64,000 bases of DNA from Diphasiastrum complanatum (Eukaryota; Streptophyta; Lycopodiopsida; Lycopodiales; Lycopodiaceae), in the NCBI GenBank assembly GCA_029204225.1, contig CM055110.1, positions 2,777,349-2,841,348 of the forward strand, read 5' to 3'. Shown piece by piece: positions 33,320-44,008 of the stretch (positions are counted from its first letter, which is position 1; every line of letters begins with the position of its first letter). A program made the position numbers and the translations under genes. The notes under the pieces are model-generated. The model was not told where the DNA came from. It was given only the letters and a program-made list of their open reading frames with translations, and searched no databases.

Positions 33320-34666
33320 TCATTCATAACTGACATGACGAGCAAATACAATCTTATCGTGTTGCTTTGGACAATCTTTGAAACTGTGTTTTCTTATACA
33401 GTCGGGACACTCAGGATGGTACTTGGTCTTGACTAGACAATCAACCATGAAGTGGCCAGTTTTACCACAGATGAAGCATCTGGTGTGCAGTGGCCCTTGT
33501 ATAATTGCATAGCCATCTTGTATGGCTAGTGGGTCTGGACTTTCTGATGGATAGTCAGGATAGGGCAAGGCATTTCCAGATTGGGATGGGTGTTCTTCAT
33601 ATTATTGAACTGTATGTGCTTGGATAGGTCGATACGAAGGACAAGCATCAACAGGATGCGTAGGCCGGCAGTGTGGGCACCATATTGTTTTTCGTCTATA
33701 AGGTACCTGTGCAGGGTTTGACTGACCATGCATACTGCTTTGGATAGACTTCAGGGTAGTTTAAAACTCATTGGTGGGTTTCTCCATCTAAAGTTGGTGT
33801 TGCTTATTAAACAATGGCAGTTATGATTTCCAAAGCTGATCTCGGGTGTCCTTGATCGGCTTCGACTCATGGACAAGAGCACATGGTGCTTGCCTTTCCC
33901 TAGATTCGTCAATATCTGATCCTTCATCTTCTTCCTTGATGGCATCAAACATAGCTAACTTTAGTCTCGTATATTCATCATTGGATTTAAGCTCACGTCT
34001 AATCCATCTTGGAAGGCCGACTAAGAACCAGATGATGAGCATTCGTTCAGAGGGTTGTTCTTGTACTTGACTTTTGAGATGTTTGAAACGCTCAATATAG
34101 TCTCATACTCATTCATCTTTTGTAATTTTGATATTACTTAGCTTGACAAAAGGGCTTTCTATCAAGCGAAATGGCTTGAAGCGTTTGATAAAGGCCTCCT
34201 TCAAGAGTGACCAGTCACGTTTATCTTCACGATCAAGGCTAAAAGACCATTCTCGTGTTCGATCGATCATGGTCATCGAGAAGAGTTGAATCATGGCATC
34301 GGGTGATGTCTCGCTATATACATCACATGCATTCTCAAAGATTTGCAAAAATTTTTGAGGGTTCGAACTACCGTCAAACTTTGGTAGACCTAGTTTGGGT
34401 GTACGTCTCTCATGATGAGCATTGTGGGTAGCAGAGACTCCATTAAGTTTGGTTCTGGCATGGGAAGTTTCAACACCATGAACATGGGTTCTGGCTAGCG
34501 AGGACTCGGCTCTATCAGGCTCTTGTTCTGTGAATGGGTTTGTGGATGGCTCGTAGGATTGGGACCGCATTCGGTAGAATCTATGACGTCTGATTTGTTC
34601 AGCTACAGAGGACCTAATCTCGTATGGATAATCTTCTGGGATGTCGGGATCTGTATTGTCGGCCAT
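33320..34666 (-). pseudogene. Gag-only element, gag gene
   Basis: Begins with MADNTDPDIPEDYPYEIRSS at 34666 and is open to 34109 (185 codons). It contains the plant gypsy capsid block GLPKFDGSSNPQKFLQIFEN, AMIQLFSMTMIDRTREW and FIKRFKPFRL. A stop at 34109 and a frameshift follow, after which YIERFKHLKSQVQEQ, IIWFLVGLPRWIRRELKSND and FDAIKEEDEGSD continue to about 33820. Zinc knuckles follow: CPHCRPTHPVDAC (near 33680), CFICGKTGHFMVDC and CPDCIRKHSFKDC (33350-33490). Compared with the copy at 7.6-9.1 kb one knuckle is missing. Gag would bind and package the element RNA. At least two breaks make this copy inactive. Confidence 0.8.
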
Positions 34667-34995
34667 TGGGTATTGTTGTGTCTTTTTTGTGTTGGGTATG
34701 TGTTTCTGATGTTTTTGGATTTTTTTAGAATTTTTGGTGTTTTTGGATTTTTTAGGGTTTTTGGTGTTTTTTGGATTTTTTAGGGTGTTGAAGGAAGTGA
34801 AGGTGGAGACTTAGTATAAAAAGGGCTTTCTATTGGTATGAGTGTTGTTTTTTGAAAAAAAAAAAATTGGTGTTCATGCTTTTTTTTTTTTTTTTCAAGC
34901 TCAAGCGTGTTGCGAAGATGGTGGTTTGGTCAAAATGGCAATCAAAGGTGTTGATCAAAAGTTATGGTCCGGTCGAGATGGGTTTTAATTGCTCC

Positions 34996-35350
34996 GGTCG
35001 AGCTTTGACCTTCGGCTCCGGTTGATATTTGAGCAGGCACTTCGGCTTCAATCAAGATCTGAACCAGCACTTCGGTCGAGACTCCAGCGAGCGCTCCGGT
35101 CGAGATGGGATGCACTGTGTCGGTTGAGATTTAACTGAACACTCCGGTTGAGATGTGAGCGTGAGCTCCGGTTGAGATTTTACTGAGAGCTCCGGTTGAG
35201 CTGTGAGCATGAGCTCCGGTTGAGAGTTTACTGAGAGCTCTGGTTGAGATTTGAGTTGGGCTCTGGTTGAGATGTGAGCGTGAGCTCTGGTTGAGATTTG
35301 AGCTGGAACTCCGGTTGAGATGTGAGCGTGAGCTCCGATTGAGATTTTAA
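34996..35350 (-). repeat. 24-bp tandem repeats in the element leader
   Basis: The motif CTCCGGTTGAGATGTGAGCG and variants recur with starts (GGTTGAG) at about 34996, 35020, 35044, 35074, 35098, 35122, 35146, 35170, 35194, 35219, 35242, 35265, 35289, 35313 and 35337, a period of 24 bp with one 30-bp step. Alternate units resemble each other more, suggesting a 48-bp higher-order unit. A multiple of three means a frame through it repeats every eight residues (LKSQPELT, LTSQPE types on the minus strand). Confidence 0.85.
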
Positions 35351-35627
35351 TTTTCTTTTTTTGTTTTGTTTTTGATGCACCTGCGTTGCGTCGGTCAAGA
35401 TGGTAAGAGAGAGAGGCTCGGCTGAGATGGTGACAGAGGGAGGTGGAGACGCTGGGTAAGCTATGGGCAGAGGATGATGTAGAAGGAGCTGACGATGTAT
35501 GCAGGGCATGGGGATGGTGTGTGTAGGTCGTTCTAAGCTATGAACGGATCTGGAGACATTTCAAATTGCGTGCATGGGTCCGATCAAAGATAGTCTTGCA
35601 ACATATGTCGTTTTAGAATGTGAGTGA

Positions 35628-35648
35628 TGCAAGCGGCAACGGGTCAAA
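35628..35648 (-). promoter_or_regulatory. Gag-only element, primer binding site
   Basis: On the minus strand TTTGACCCGTTGCCGCTTGC directly follows the 5' LTR. The partner at 47418 reads TTTGACACCGTTGCTACTTG. The shared CCGTTGC core resembles the gypsy primer site family (GGCGCCGTTGCCGG). Confidence 0.5.
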
Positions 35649-36492
35649 TGTTGACAGATCCCCTGCTCCAGAGGACCTGTTGTTTACTTTTTTGCTTGTT
35701 GCTTACAGATCTATTTCTTGCCTGTTACCAGGCTCGTTTGGGCATTACTTGACTGTTTCTTATGTGTTACAATGCCCAGGCCAGGCAGAAACGGACTGAA
35801 TAACTTTGTAGTATAGATTTTCTTTGTCCTGTCTGTCAGAGGGCTACTCATGGACGTCACTCTTGAACGCACTTACATTCGACATGGATGCAAGCCAAGA
35901 ACGCTCATTCACAGATCAGCATACAAACCAATGAATGTTCTACAGATTCTACAGCTACCTACACTTAAAACGGACTGAAATTAGAGCCTACACTACATTA
36001 ACACTGAGCTACCTTGCATAACTTGACAAAAACAAGAAACAAAGCTAAACTACAGCATGTTAGAAGTCCAAGAATCAAGAAACTAACAAGTCTTTTCATT
36101 ATTGGACATCCCAAGAACATCAAGAACTAGAATGTTAGAGAATATGCAAGATTTATGCCACATTTCTAGCCTATTTAGTTTACTTGAATGCTGGCTCCTA
36201 CATTAATCCACAAGAAAACAAGAAATCTAATCCAGAACTAGGAAAGCAAGAAAACTAATCCACTCTAAATCCACAACCACACACAATATGAATGGAAGGG
36301 CATGATCATAGGGGCATCACTCAAGAAAAGCATCATGATCAAGGAGCTTAGTGTAGCATCAAACTCATGGAAAATCTTCTTTTTAAACATTGAGTAGATA
36401 CAATGCAAAAAGCTTCTCTTCACAAAGAGGGAGTCTCTTAAATAAGCAAGAGAGCTCCTCAGTTGGCATCCTAGTGGAATTTCCACATTTCA
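35649..36492 (-). repeat. Gag-only element, 5' LTR
   Basis: Plus-strand form TGTTGACAGATCCCC to CCACATTTCA, 844 bp, paired with 29856-30697. It abuts a gypsy RT fragment at 36493. Confidence 0.85.
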
Positions 36493-36713
36493 TCATGGCA
36501 AACCCATATCTGGCATTTTTCTGAATTTAGAGAAATTTGATATTTGCGGCATCTTTCAAATACTTTCTCCAATCGATCCAGGTGGTCTGCATATGTACTA
36601 TGGACTCCCAGGTCATCCAAGTAAATTTCAAAGAATTTTTGCAGATAATCTGTAAAAGCAAATTGCATTACTCTTTGGAATGAACTTGGTGCATTACAGA
36701 GTCCAAATGACAT
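36493..36713 (-). pseudogene. Gypsy reverse transcriptase fragment
   Basis: About 73 codons: SFGLCNAPSSFQRVMQFAF (RT motif 4), FFEIYLDDLGVHSTYADHLD with the YLDD catalytic box, and CRKYQISLNSEKCQIW. The frame runs on by chance into the LTR. Only the palm centre is left; it is bounded by an LTR on one side and a copia LTR fragment on the other. Confidence 0.85.
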
Positions 36714-36717
36714 TACT

Positions 36718-37166
36718 TGTGAATATTGTCAACATTTCCTAGCTAGTTTGAGGCCTAAATTGGCAATTTTTGTACATAGTTTTGGATCTAACCTTTCACA
36801 CGTGTGAAAGAGGCCTAGGTACTTTTATTTTAGTATATATTTCATATTGAAGAACTCCCAAACTTCAGGACCTTCGAAATGACACCAAAATCATGCTATT
36901 TGGACATATAGGACAAAATTGGCTATTTTAGGCTATTGGTGTCCTAAAATTGGGTCCTAAGTTCTAGAGAGAGGAGAGAGAGTCATATCTCTCACATATA
37001 TTAGGCTGAAATTTGTGGAGAACAGGTTGGAGAAATTTATTGTATTGTTGAGAGAGATCAATAGATCATTGTCACAGTTTCCTCCTCCATTGAGAGCATT
37101 GCTTTGTGTATTGTCTTCAAGCTTTTGTGTATGATCTTAAGAGGTTTTCAAAAGTGGTAGGCTACT
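36718..37166 (+). repeat. Diverged copia LTR fragment, plus orientation
   Basis: Begins TGTGAATATTGTCAACATTT and follows the same order as the Copia-4 LTR: CTAGCTAGTTTGAGGCCTAA, the TTCACACGTGTGAA palindrome (36795-36808), GAGAGAGGAGAGAGAGTCAT, AGAACAGGTTGGAGAAA, AATAGATCATTGTCA, and CCTCCATTGAGAGCATTG. It is clearly diverged from the 655-bp LTRs of Copia-4 and Copia-5 and ends where a minus-strand gag fragment begins. Confidence 0.85.
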
Positions 37167-38252
37167 GTTGTAGGGCTGGTGCAGTATAGATGATGTTGCT
37201 CTCTCCCTCATAAGACAATAAGGATGAAAAGTATTCCTTATGTCTTGTCATGTGAGATGAGGCTCCACCATCAATCCACCAAGGATCATTCCCATCTATA
37301 TGTACAAGAAAACTTGAAGTCATAACAAGAGATTCAGAAATGCTATCCTCTTCTTCATCTATTGCTAGATTTCCTTGTCTCTCACCTTGCTCTCTTTTCT
37401 CCTTATGACATTCATTAGCAAAATGGCCTTTTATCCAACAACAAAGGCACTTGAACTTTGACTTATCTTTCTTTCTAAAAGAAGTAAAAGAGGAGGAGGA
37501 AGAGTGATCATCATGATCCAAGTTTACCACCTTTGGACCATTTCCCTTTGCCTTTACCTTTGCCTTTGACTTTGCCTTTTGTGAAGAAAGCCTCTTCACC
37601 TCCATCTTGCAAGAATGCACCATCAAGCTTTGATTGCAACCTATGTTCTTCATCCAATAAGATTTCTGCAAGTCAACCACACTTGGCAAGACTCTTTGAA
37701 TGGCAAAATTTTGCACAAGGTTAGCATGTTCATCTAGAAAACCATTCAACATAACCTAGACTATTTCACCATCTTTTATGCTTTCATCAATGCATGCTAA
37801 ATCATCACTTAAGGACTTAACCCTCAAGACAAATGCATGTGCACTTTCTCCCTCTCTTTGTCTACTAGAAAATATTTGCCTCCTTAGGGTCAATACCCTA
37901 GATGTGGACTTTGATCCAAAGAGCTTCTTCAAGGAATTCCATGCCTCACTTGCACTTTGACTTTTACCAACTTCCTTCAGAAGTTCATTGGTAACATTCA
38001 TTTTAATGATATGAAGAGCCCTTTTAGCCTTCTTATCAAACCTTTGTTGCTCTTGAACTGTGGGTGGTCTCTCTTCAGTTCTTGCAACTATGTCCATAAG
38101 TTCATTCAACTCAAGTAAGGACTCCATCCTCACTTTCCAAGTAGAGTAGTTTGATGAACTCAACCTATCATTAGTTTCTAACATGATTCCACCATTGGAA
38201 GCCATGAATATAATGATTTTTCAACTTTTAGGCTCTGTCCTAATGTACCTAG
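37167..38252 (-). pseudogene. Copia-6 gag and start of protease, minus strand
   Basis: Starts MASNGGIMLETNDRLSSSNY at 38205 and is closely similar to the Copia-5 gag. A stop after GEIV (about 37756) and a frameshift within the segment near 37680 interrupt it. It continues through a basic KVKAKGNGPK linker, a zinc knuckle with Trp in place of the Tyr (CLCCWIKGHFANEC), and protease WWIDGGASSHMT, where the active triad reads DGG instead of DSG. Truncated after IIYTA at about 37170. Copia-5 sits in its leader region at 38253. Confidence 0.85.
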
Positions 38253-38907
38253 TGTGAAAAATACAGATCCTAAGTGGATCTAAACTCCAAGATCATTGGC
38301 TTGAATGCTTGCACTCCAAACTACATAAGCTAGGAATTGGCAACACATTCTATGCTACCTAGAATGCAAAGAACTTGATCAAAAAGCATTTATCACAAAT
38401 GGAAACTTCCATAAACATCAAGTGCGGCCCAAAATAGCATTATACAGTCCATAATACATCAGCCTATCACTTTTGGAAAGCACCTAAGATCATACACAAT
38501 AGCTTGAAGACAATACACACAACAATGCTCTCAATGGAGGAAGAAACAATGACAATGATCTATTGATCTCAATGAAGCATACAAAAGGTTTCTCCAACCT
38601 GTTCTCCACGACTTCCCTACTATTTATGGATGAGGAAGATGACTCTCTCTCCTCTCTCTAGAAGGTACTTGACCCTAGATATTCCCTATATAGGAAAAAT
38701 AGCTAAAAATGGCTTATATGACCAAAATACATCAAAATGGTCTCATTTTGAAGGGTATGAAGTTTGACACTTCATCATACTGAAAAAATACAGTAAATAA
38801 AAACATTGTGGCCTGGCTCACACGTGTGAAACTCCAGAACCAAAACTATTTACAATTTTAGCCAATTTAGGCCTCAAACTAGCTAGGAAATGTTGACAAT
38901 TTTCACA
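38253..38907 (-). repeat. Copia-5 3' LTR
   Basis: On the plus strand runs TGTGAAAAATACAG to GACAATTTTCACA, so the LTR ends are themselves an inverted TGTGAAAA pair. Here the palindrome is shortened to TCACACGTGTGA (38818-38829) by one base change relative to the 5' LTR. The polypurine tract (GAAGAGGGAG on the minus strand) adjoins at 38908-38917. Confidence 0.93.
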
Positions 38908-40381
38908 CTCCCTCTTCAACATTGGATGCTAGTTTCAACATAGTCTTTGAGCACATTCCAAGATTAGATCTATGCATTAAATATAGGTCCTTTCCCAATG
39001 GTTTGGTGAAGATATCAGCCACACACTCCTTTGAAGAGACATGTTGAAGCTCCACCTCTTTGGCAATGACTTGATCTCTCACAAAATGGTGAGCAATCTC
39101 AATGTGCTTGCTCCTTGCATGAAAAACAGGATTGCTTGCCAAGATTTGGGCTGAAAGGTTATCACAAAGTATGATTGGAGTCTTCTCTGGTTCCAGCAAG
39201 TGAAGATCCAATAACATCCTCTTGATCCAAAGAATCTCCTTGGTGCATGTTGTTAATGCCTTGTACTCGGCTTCGGTGGAAGATAGAGAGATAGTTGGTT
39301 GCTTCTTTGATAGCCATGAGACCACTCCATCTCCAAGATAGATTGCAAAGGCACTTGTTGACTTCCTATCCATTTGATCACCTGCAAAATCTGAATCTGA
39401 AAATCCACAAAGGTTAGGTGTAGTACCTCCATACAAGATGCCAAAATCTCTAGATCCCGAGATGTATCTAAGTACTCTCTTTCCTAGCTTCCAATGAGCC
39501 TCACTAGGATCTTGCATAAATTGACTTAGTTTACCAACCACAAAGCTTAGATCAGGTCTTGTGATGGTTAACCATATAAGAGATCCTATTAGCTTTCTAT
39601 AGAGAGTAATGTCCTTGAAGGATCTTTCATTACTTCTTGTAGTTAGCTTTACATTTGATTCCATAGGAGTAGAAACAACTTTACAATCTTCCATATGAAA
39701 CCTTTTTAGAATAGAGTTAACATACTTTTCTTGACATATGAATGTAGATTTAGAAGTTCTAATAATCTCTATTCCTAAGATATAATGAAGTTTACCAAGA
39801 TCTTGAATTTCAAACTCTCTTTTGAGTGCCATCTTGATTTCATCTATATCTAGATTGTTACCACCACTTAAGATAATGTCATCAACATAGATCAAAAGTA
39901 AAGTGATATCATTTTCATTCAATCTAAAGTAGAGAGAATGATCATACTCACTCATAACAAAGTTTTGAGAAAGTAAGAAGGAATTGAGCTTAGCATACCA
40001 ACTCCTTGGTGCTTGCTTTAGCCCATACAAACTCTTTTGGAGATAGCACACATGATTAGGCTCATCATGTGAAACATAGCCCTCGGGTTGCTCCATGTAA
40101 ATATCTTCTTCAAGATCACCATTCAAGAAGGCATTAGTAACATCCATTTGCCACATATCCCAATCATAAAGAGTTGCAAGAGAGATTAGGATTCGAATAG
40201 TTACCATCTTTGCCACGGGTGCAAAGGTCTCATCATAGTCAATACCATATTCTTGAGCATACCCCTTTGCCACCAACCTTGCCTTGTACTTGTTGATTGA
40301 TCCATCTTGATTTGTCTTGATCTTGAAGATCCACTTAAACCAATTGCCTTCTTGTCCTTTGGAAGCTTTACCAACCTCCAT
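38903..40381 (-). pseudogene. Copia-5 reverse transcriptase and RNase H frame
   Basis: Open for 492 codons and ending at the 3' LTR. RT: NQDGSINKYKARLVAKGYAQ, DYDETFAPVAKM, MWQMDVTNAFLNGDLEED (first catalytic Asp), SLYGLKQAPRSWYAKLN and LLIYVDDIILSGG (residues 165-177, Asp167-Asp168). RNase H: CGFSDSDFAGDQMDRKSTSA, LSSTEAEYKAL, ILCDNLSAQILASNP, RSKHIEIAHHFVRDQV. All catalytic residues of RT and RNase H look intact. It lacks its own convincing start: the first Met lies in sequence that in relatives is still the integrase-RT linker, and a one-base deletion separates it from the upstream frame. It differs from the Copia-4 copy at about four residues. Confidence 0.88.
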
Positions 40382-42837
40382 GTGTTGCTTTTGATGAGTG
40401 CTTGATGCTCATGATCCATGGCTTGGATCCATTCCTTCTTTTGAATTGCTTCACCTACACAAGTTGGTTCATCAAAAGAGGTAAGAAAAGCAAAGTTAGA
40501 GTTGTCCACCACTTGCTTTCCTTTTTCATCATAGGTTAGCCTTGATGGCTTAGCCCTTTGCCTTTGAGTCTTCCTTGAAGTTTGCTTTGGAGTGGCATCT
40601 CCATCTTCATCCAAGACATCTTGCACATCATGATGATTAGTAGGCACATCAACATCAACATCAACAACATTGGAAACATTCTCTTCATAAAAGATGACAT
40701 CCCTACTTATGACAACTTTCTTTGTAGAAGGAATGTACACTTTGTAAGCCTTGCTTACTTCACTATAGCCAACAAACACACCCTTCTTTGATGAAGGATC
40801 TTCTTTAGTTCTATCATCAAGTGTGATATTGACAAAACATGTACATCCAAAGATCCTACAATGCTTGACACTCGGCCTTCTACCATAAAGAACCTCATGA
40901 GGAGTTTTACCATCCAAGGAAGCACTTGTCCATCTATTACATAGATAGTTAGCACATGCTAAAGCTTCCCCCCAAAAAGACTTAGCAAGATTAGCATGTA
41001 GTCTCATTGCCTTGGCACATTCACAAAGGGTTCTATTCTTCCTCTCGGCCATTCCATTCTGTTGTGGAGTCCTAGGACTAGACATCTCCCTCTTAATCCC
41101 ATGTGCTATACAAAAGTCTTTGAACCTATTTGAGGTGTATTCCCCTCCATTATCAGATCTTAAGCATTTGATCTTTGTATTGAATTGGTTTTCCATTTCA
41201 TTCTTGAACTTGACAAATGCAGCAAACACTTCATCCTTACTTTTAAGAAGATAGATCCAAGTATACCTACTAAAGTCATCAATGAAAGTTGCATACATCT
41301 TTGCCCCACCATTGCTAGTTGTACTAGAAGAATGAATATTAGAATGCACAAGTTGAAAAGCTTCTCTAGAATAAGCAAGTCTATGAGATTTGGACAAGGC
41401 ACAATGTTCACAAACACTATTGTTTGCAACAAGACTTTTAGGGAGACCAAGAACAAGCTCTTTCTTTGCCATTACCTCCAAAGATTTGAAGTTGGGATGG
41501 CCCAACCTCTTGTGCCAAACTTCTTGGTTTGTCAATTGCTCCCTAGCCATACATCCTTCATGATTAGAGATCACACATGCATCAAGCTTGAAAAGTTTAC
41601 CATGCCTCCTACCTTGAGCAATCAAGGATCCACATTTACTTATCAAACATGCATCTCCAATGAACTCCACATCAAGTCCTTTGTCAATCATTTGACTTAC
41701 ACTAAGCAAATTCTTAGTGATTGAAGGAATGTACAAAACATTTTCAAGATTTGCTTTCCTATTTGTTGAAAGGGAAATAGGAATAGTGCCTATGCCTTTG
41801 ATGTCACATTGACCATCATTTGCAGTGTAGATGATGTTACCTTCTCCCTCATAAGACAATAAGGATGTAAAGTATTCCTTATGTCTTGTCATGTGAGATG
41901 AGGCTCCACTATCAATCCACCAAGGATCATTATCATCTATGTTGGCTAACAAACTTGAAGTCATAACAAGTGATTCACATGTGTTATGTTCTTCCTCATC
42001 TATTGTAAGATTTCCTTGCCTCTCTCCTTGCTCTCTTTTCTTCTTATAACATTCATTTGCAAAATGACCTTTTATCCCACAATAAAAGCACTTGAACTTT
42101 GACTTTTTGTTCTTAGTAGAAGAGGAAGAGGAAGAGTAATCATCATGATCAAAGTTACCACCTTTGGACCATTTCCCTTTGCCTTTACCTTTGCCCTTGA
42201 ATTTGCCTTTTGTGAAGAAAGCCTCTTCACCTCCACCTTGCAAGGATGCACCATCAAGCTTTGATTGCAACCTATGTTCTTCAGCCAATAAGATTTCTTG
42301 CAAGTCAACCACACTTGGCAAGACTCTTTGAATGGCAAAACTTTGCACAAGGTTAGCATGTTCATTTAGCAAACCATTCAACATAACTTGGACTATTTCA
42401 CCATCTTTTATGTTCTCATCAATGCATGCTAAATCATCACTTAGGGACTTAACTCTCAAGATAAATGCATGAGCACTTTCACCCTCTCTTTGCCTACTAG
42501 AAAATATTTGTCTCCTTAGGGTCAATACCCTAGATGTGGACTTTGATTCAAAGAGCTTCTTTAAGGCATTCCATGCCTCACTTGCACTTTGACACTTTCC
42601 AACTTCCTTGAGAAGTTCATTTGTAACATTCATTTTAATGATATGAAGAGCCCTTTTGGCCTTCTTATCAAACCTTTGTTGCTCTTGAAGTGTGAGAGGT
42701 CTCTCTTCAATTTCTGCAACTATGTCCATGAGTTCATTCAACTCAAGTAAGGACTCCATCCTCACTTTCCAAGTAGAGTAGTTTGATGAACTCAACCTTT
42801 CACTAGACTCTAGCATGATCCCACCATTGGAAGCCAT
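40201..42837 (-). CDS. Copia-5 gag-protease-integrase frame, 878 codons
   Basis: ATG at 42837. Gag occupies about residues 1-235 (SSNYSTWKVRMESLLELNEL, copia UBN2 type). The zinc knuckle CFYCGIKGHFANEC starts at residue 250, and protease WWIDSGASSHMT has Asp309. The integrase zinc domain is VWHKRLGHPNFKSL to CEHCALSKSHR, and the core follows. The core reads LVHSNIHSSS where copia integrases have HSDxxGP, so the first catalytic residue is Asn500; Asp562 (LRSDNGGEYTS) and Glu598 (GMAERKNRT) are present with 35 residues between them. Downstream PSVKHCRIFGCTCFV is normal for copia. At KAIG a one-base loss shifts the frame away from RT, giving a 50-codon nonsense tail. Likely translated, but integrase-defective. 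Confidence 0.88.
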   Translation of the reverse strand: MASNGGIMLESSERLSSSNYSTWKVRMESLLELNELMDIVAEIEERPLTLQEQQRFDKKAKRALHIIKMNVTNELLKEVGKCQSASEAWNALKKLFESKSTSRVLTLRRQIFSSRQREGESAHAFILRVKSLSDDLACIDENIKDGEIVQVMLNGLLNEHANLVQSFAIQRVLPSVVDLQEILLAEEHRLQSKLDGASLQGGGEEAFFTKGKFKGKGKGKGKWSKGGNFDHDDYSSSSSSTKNKKSKFKCFYCGIKGHFANECYKKKREQGERQGNLTIDEEEHNTCESLVMTSSLLANIDDNDPWWIDSGASSHMTRHKEYFTSLLSYEGEGNIIYTANDGQCDIKGIGTIPISLSTNRKANLENVLYIPSITKNLLSVSQMIDKGLDVEFIGDACLISKCGSLIAQGRRHGKLFKLDACVISNHEGCMAREQLTNQEVWHKRLGHPNFKSLEVMAKKELVLGLPKSLVANNSVCEHCALSKSHRLAYSREAFQLVHSNIHSSSTTSNGGAKMYATFIDDFSRYTWIYLLKSKDEVFAAFVKFKNEMENQFNTKIKCLRSDNGGEYTSNRFKDFCIAHGIKREMSSPRTPQQNGMAERKNRTLCECAKAMRLHANLAKSFWGEALACANYLCNRWTSASLDGKTPHEVLYGRRPSVKHCRIFGCTCFVNITLDDRTKEDPSSKKGVFVGYSEVSKAYKVYIPSTKKVVISRDVIFYEENVSNVVDVDVDVPTNHHDVQDVLDEDGDATPKQTSRKTQRQRAKPSRLTYDEKGKQVVDNSNFAFLTSFDEPTCVGEAIQKKEWIQAMDHEHQALIKSNTWRLVKLPKDKKAIGLSGSSRSRQIKMDQSTSTRQGWWQRGMLKNMVLTMMRPLHPWQRW

Positions 42838-43996
42838 GATTCTAATGTTTCTTCAACTTTTAGGTTTTGTCCTAAAGCACTTAGCACTCACTTTTCTCTC
42901 AACAAATGATAGATAAAGAGATCTATGAAGATTTAGGACCCTAAAACACTTCTATCTTGAACCTAGATGGTTTCCAAGCATAGAAAGGAAGATTGAAACA
43001 CATGCAACACTTTGCACACACTAAGAATGGATTACAAAATCAAACCAACCTGAACACACTCTTGCTTAAGCTCTCAAACTTTCCAGCAAGTGACCAAATC
43101 AAGTTATGGTGTGAAGAGTTACTTGCATTCTTAGAAAATACCCAAAACTAGGATGCCAAGATTACCTAGTAATGAACAAACTTGATCAACATATGATCAA
43201 CACACTAAGATATTGATTCAACCTGTAAAACCACATGTAAACCACACTTCTAAAAGTTTATAAACTCCAGCAAGTGATAAATACAAGATTTAGAGGTGAA
43301 TGAATGAGCACACTTAGTGAATCACAAGACTAGCTTCACTATCTTGTCAAATCTTGGTGTTTAGATGTAGATCTAAGATCACTTCACATGAGAATGTTCC
43401 TCAACCTGTTAAGAACCTGAAAACACACTTGCATAATGGTTAACACCTTCCAGCAAATGCTCCAATCAAATTACATAAGGAGAGCTACTTACATGCTCAA
43501 CAAAGTACACCAAAATTTATGCCAAAATTGATGACAATCTTTACAATATGCTCTTCACAATGGAGCTTACAATATGTTCACCCAAAAAAGGGGATCTTTC
43601 ATCCAAATGGGAGCTTTGCTCAGCCTTTAGGAGAATTACAACTCACTCAAAAGAGCATTTGTCATCCACTTAAGGAGAAGTTTCATCCACTTAAGGAGAG
43701 TGTTCATCCAAGAATGGAGATTGTCAACAATAGGATTGAAAAGAACATTGTTAGTATTGAATATGCACAAGCCTCACAATCACAAATGATTAGGTGTTAT
43801 GATCTGATCCAAAATAGTTTCTTTTCAGCCTCTGATCTTCAATAGACCTGAAATATGCTTTTGATCCACAAGTTCAACTCACAAAACAAAGGTTAGTAAG
43901 ATTTGATCAACAAAGCAATGCAAAATCATGCTAGAACTTGATCAAACATCCAAATATCACAAAAATGGAATACTTACTGTAAATAGAAGCCAACCA
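42838..43996 (-). other. Copia-5 untranslated leader with 183-bp repeats
   Basis: Lies between primer site and gag. The reverse complement of the Copia-4 leader (58607-59766), with the same three degenerate tandem units of about 183 bp anchored by TTGCTGG. On the plus strand (antisense to the element) an open frame of 108 codons runs 43519-43845. Confidence 0.75.
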
Positions 43997-44008
43997 GCTC
44001 TGATACCA
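43997..44008 (-). promoter_or_regulatory. Copia-5 primer binding site (tRNA-iMet)
   Basis: GCTCTGATACCA on the plus strand, the reverse complement of TGGTATCAGAGC, directly next to the 5' LTR. Confidence 0.93.

Larger units (their letters stand above)
29856..36492 (-). mobile_element. Gag-only gypsy-related retrotransposon (TR-GAG-like), minus strand
   Basis: Two direct repeats of 842 and 844 bp bound 4951 bp of interior. Read on the minus strand the order is 5' LTR (36492-35649), a primer-site-like TTTGACCCGTTGCCGCTTGC, 24-bp tandem repeats, gag, and about 2 kb of sequence without any pol domain, then the 3' LTR. Protease, RT, RNase H and integrase are all missing, as in described plant TR-GAG elements, so it would need a partner for movement. 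The gag matches the gypsy remnant at 7.6-9.1 kb, which still had pol. Flanking 5-bp sequences (AAGCA left, TCATG right) differ and the two flanks come from unrelated elements, so the borders were probably reshuffled by recombination. Confidence 0.75.

Noticed and set aside
34523-34783. Plus-strand frame with Phe-Gly-Val-Phe repeats
   Set aside because: Antisense to gag and through a TTTTTGG-rich low-complexity tract; no domain.
41185-41724. 179-codon plus-strand open frame
   Set aside because: Antisense to the Copia-5 integrase and repeated as 60880-61419 in Copia-4; open because of the codon bias of the integrase gene on the other strand.
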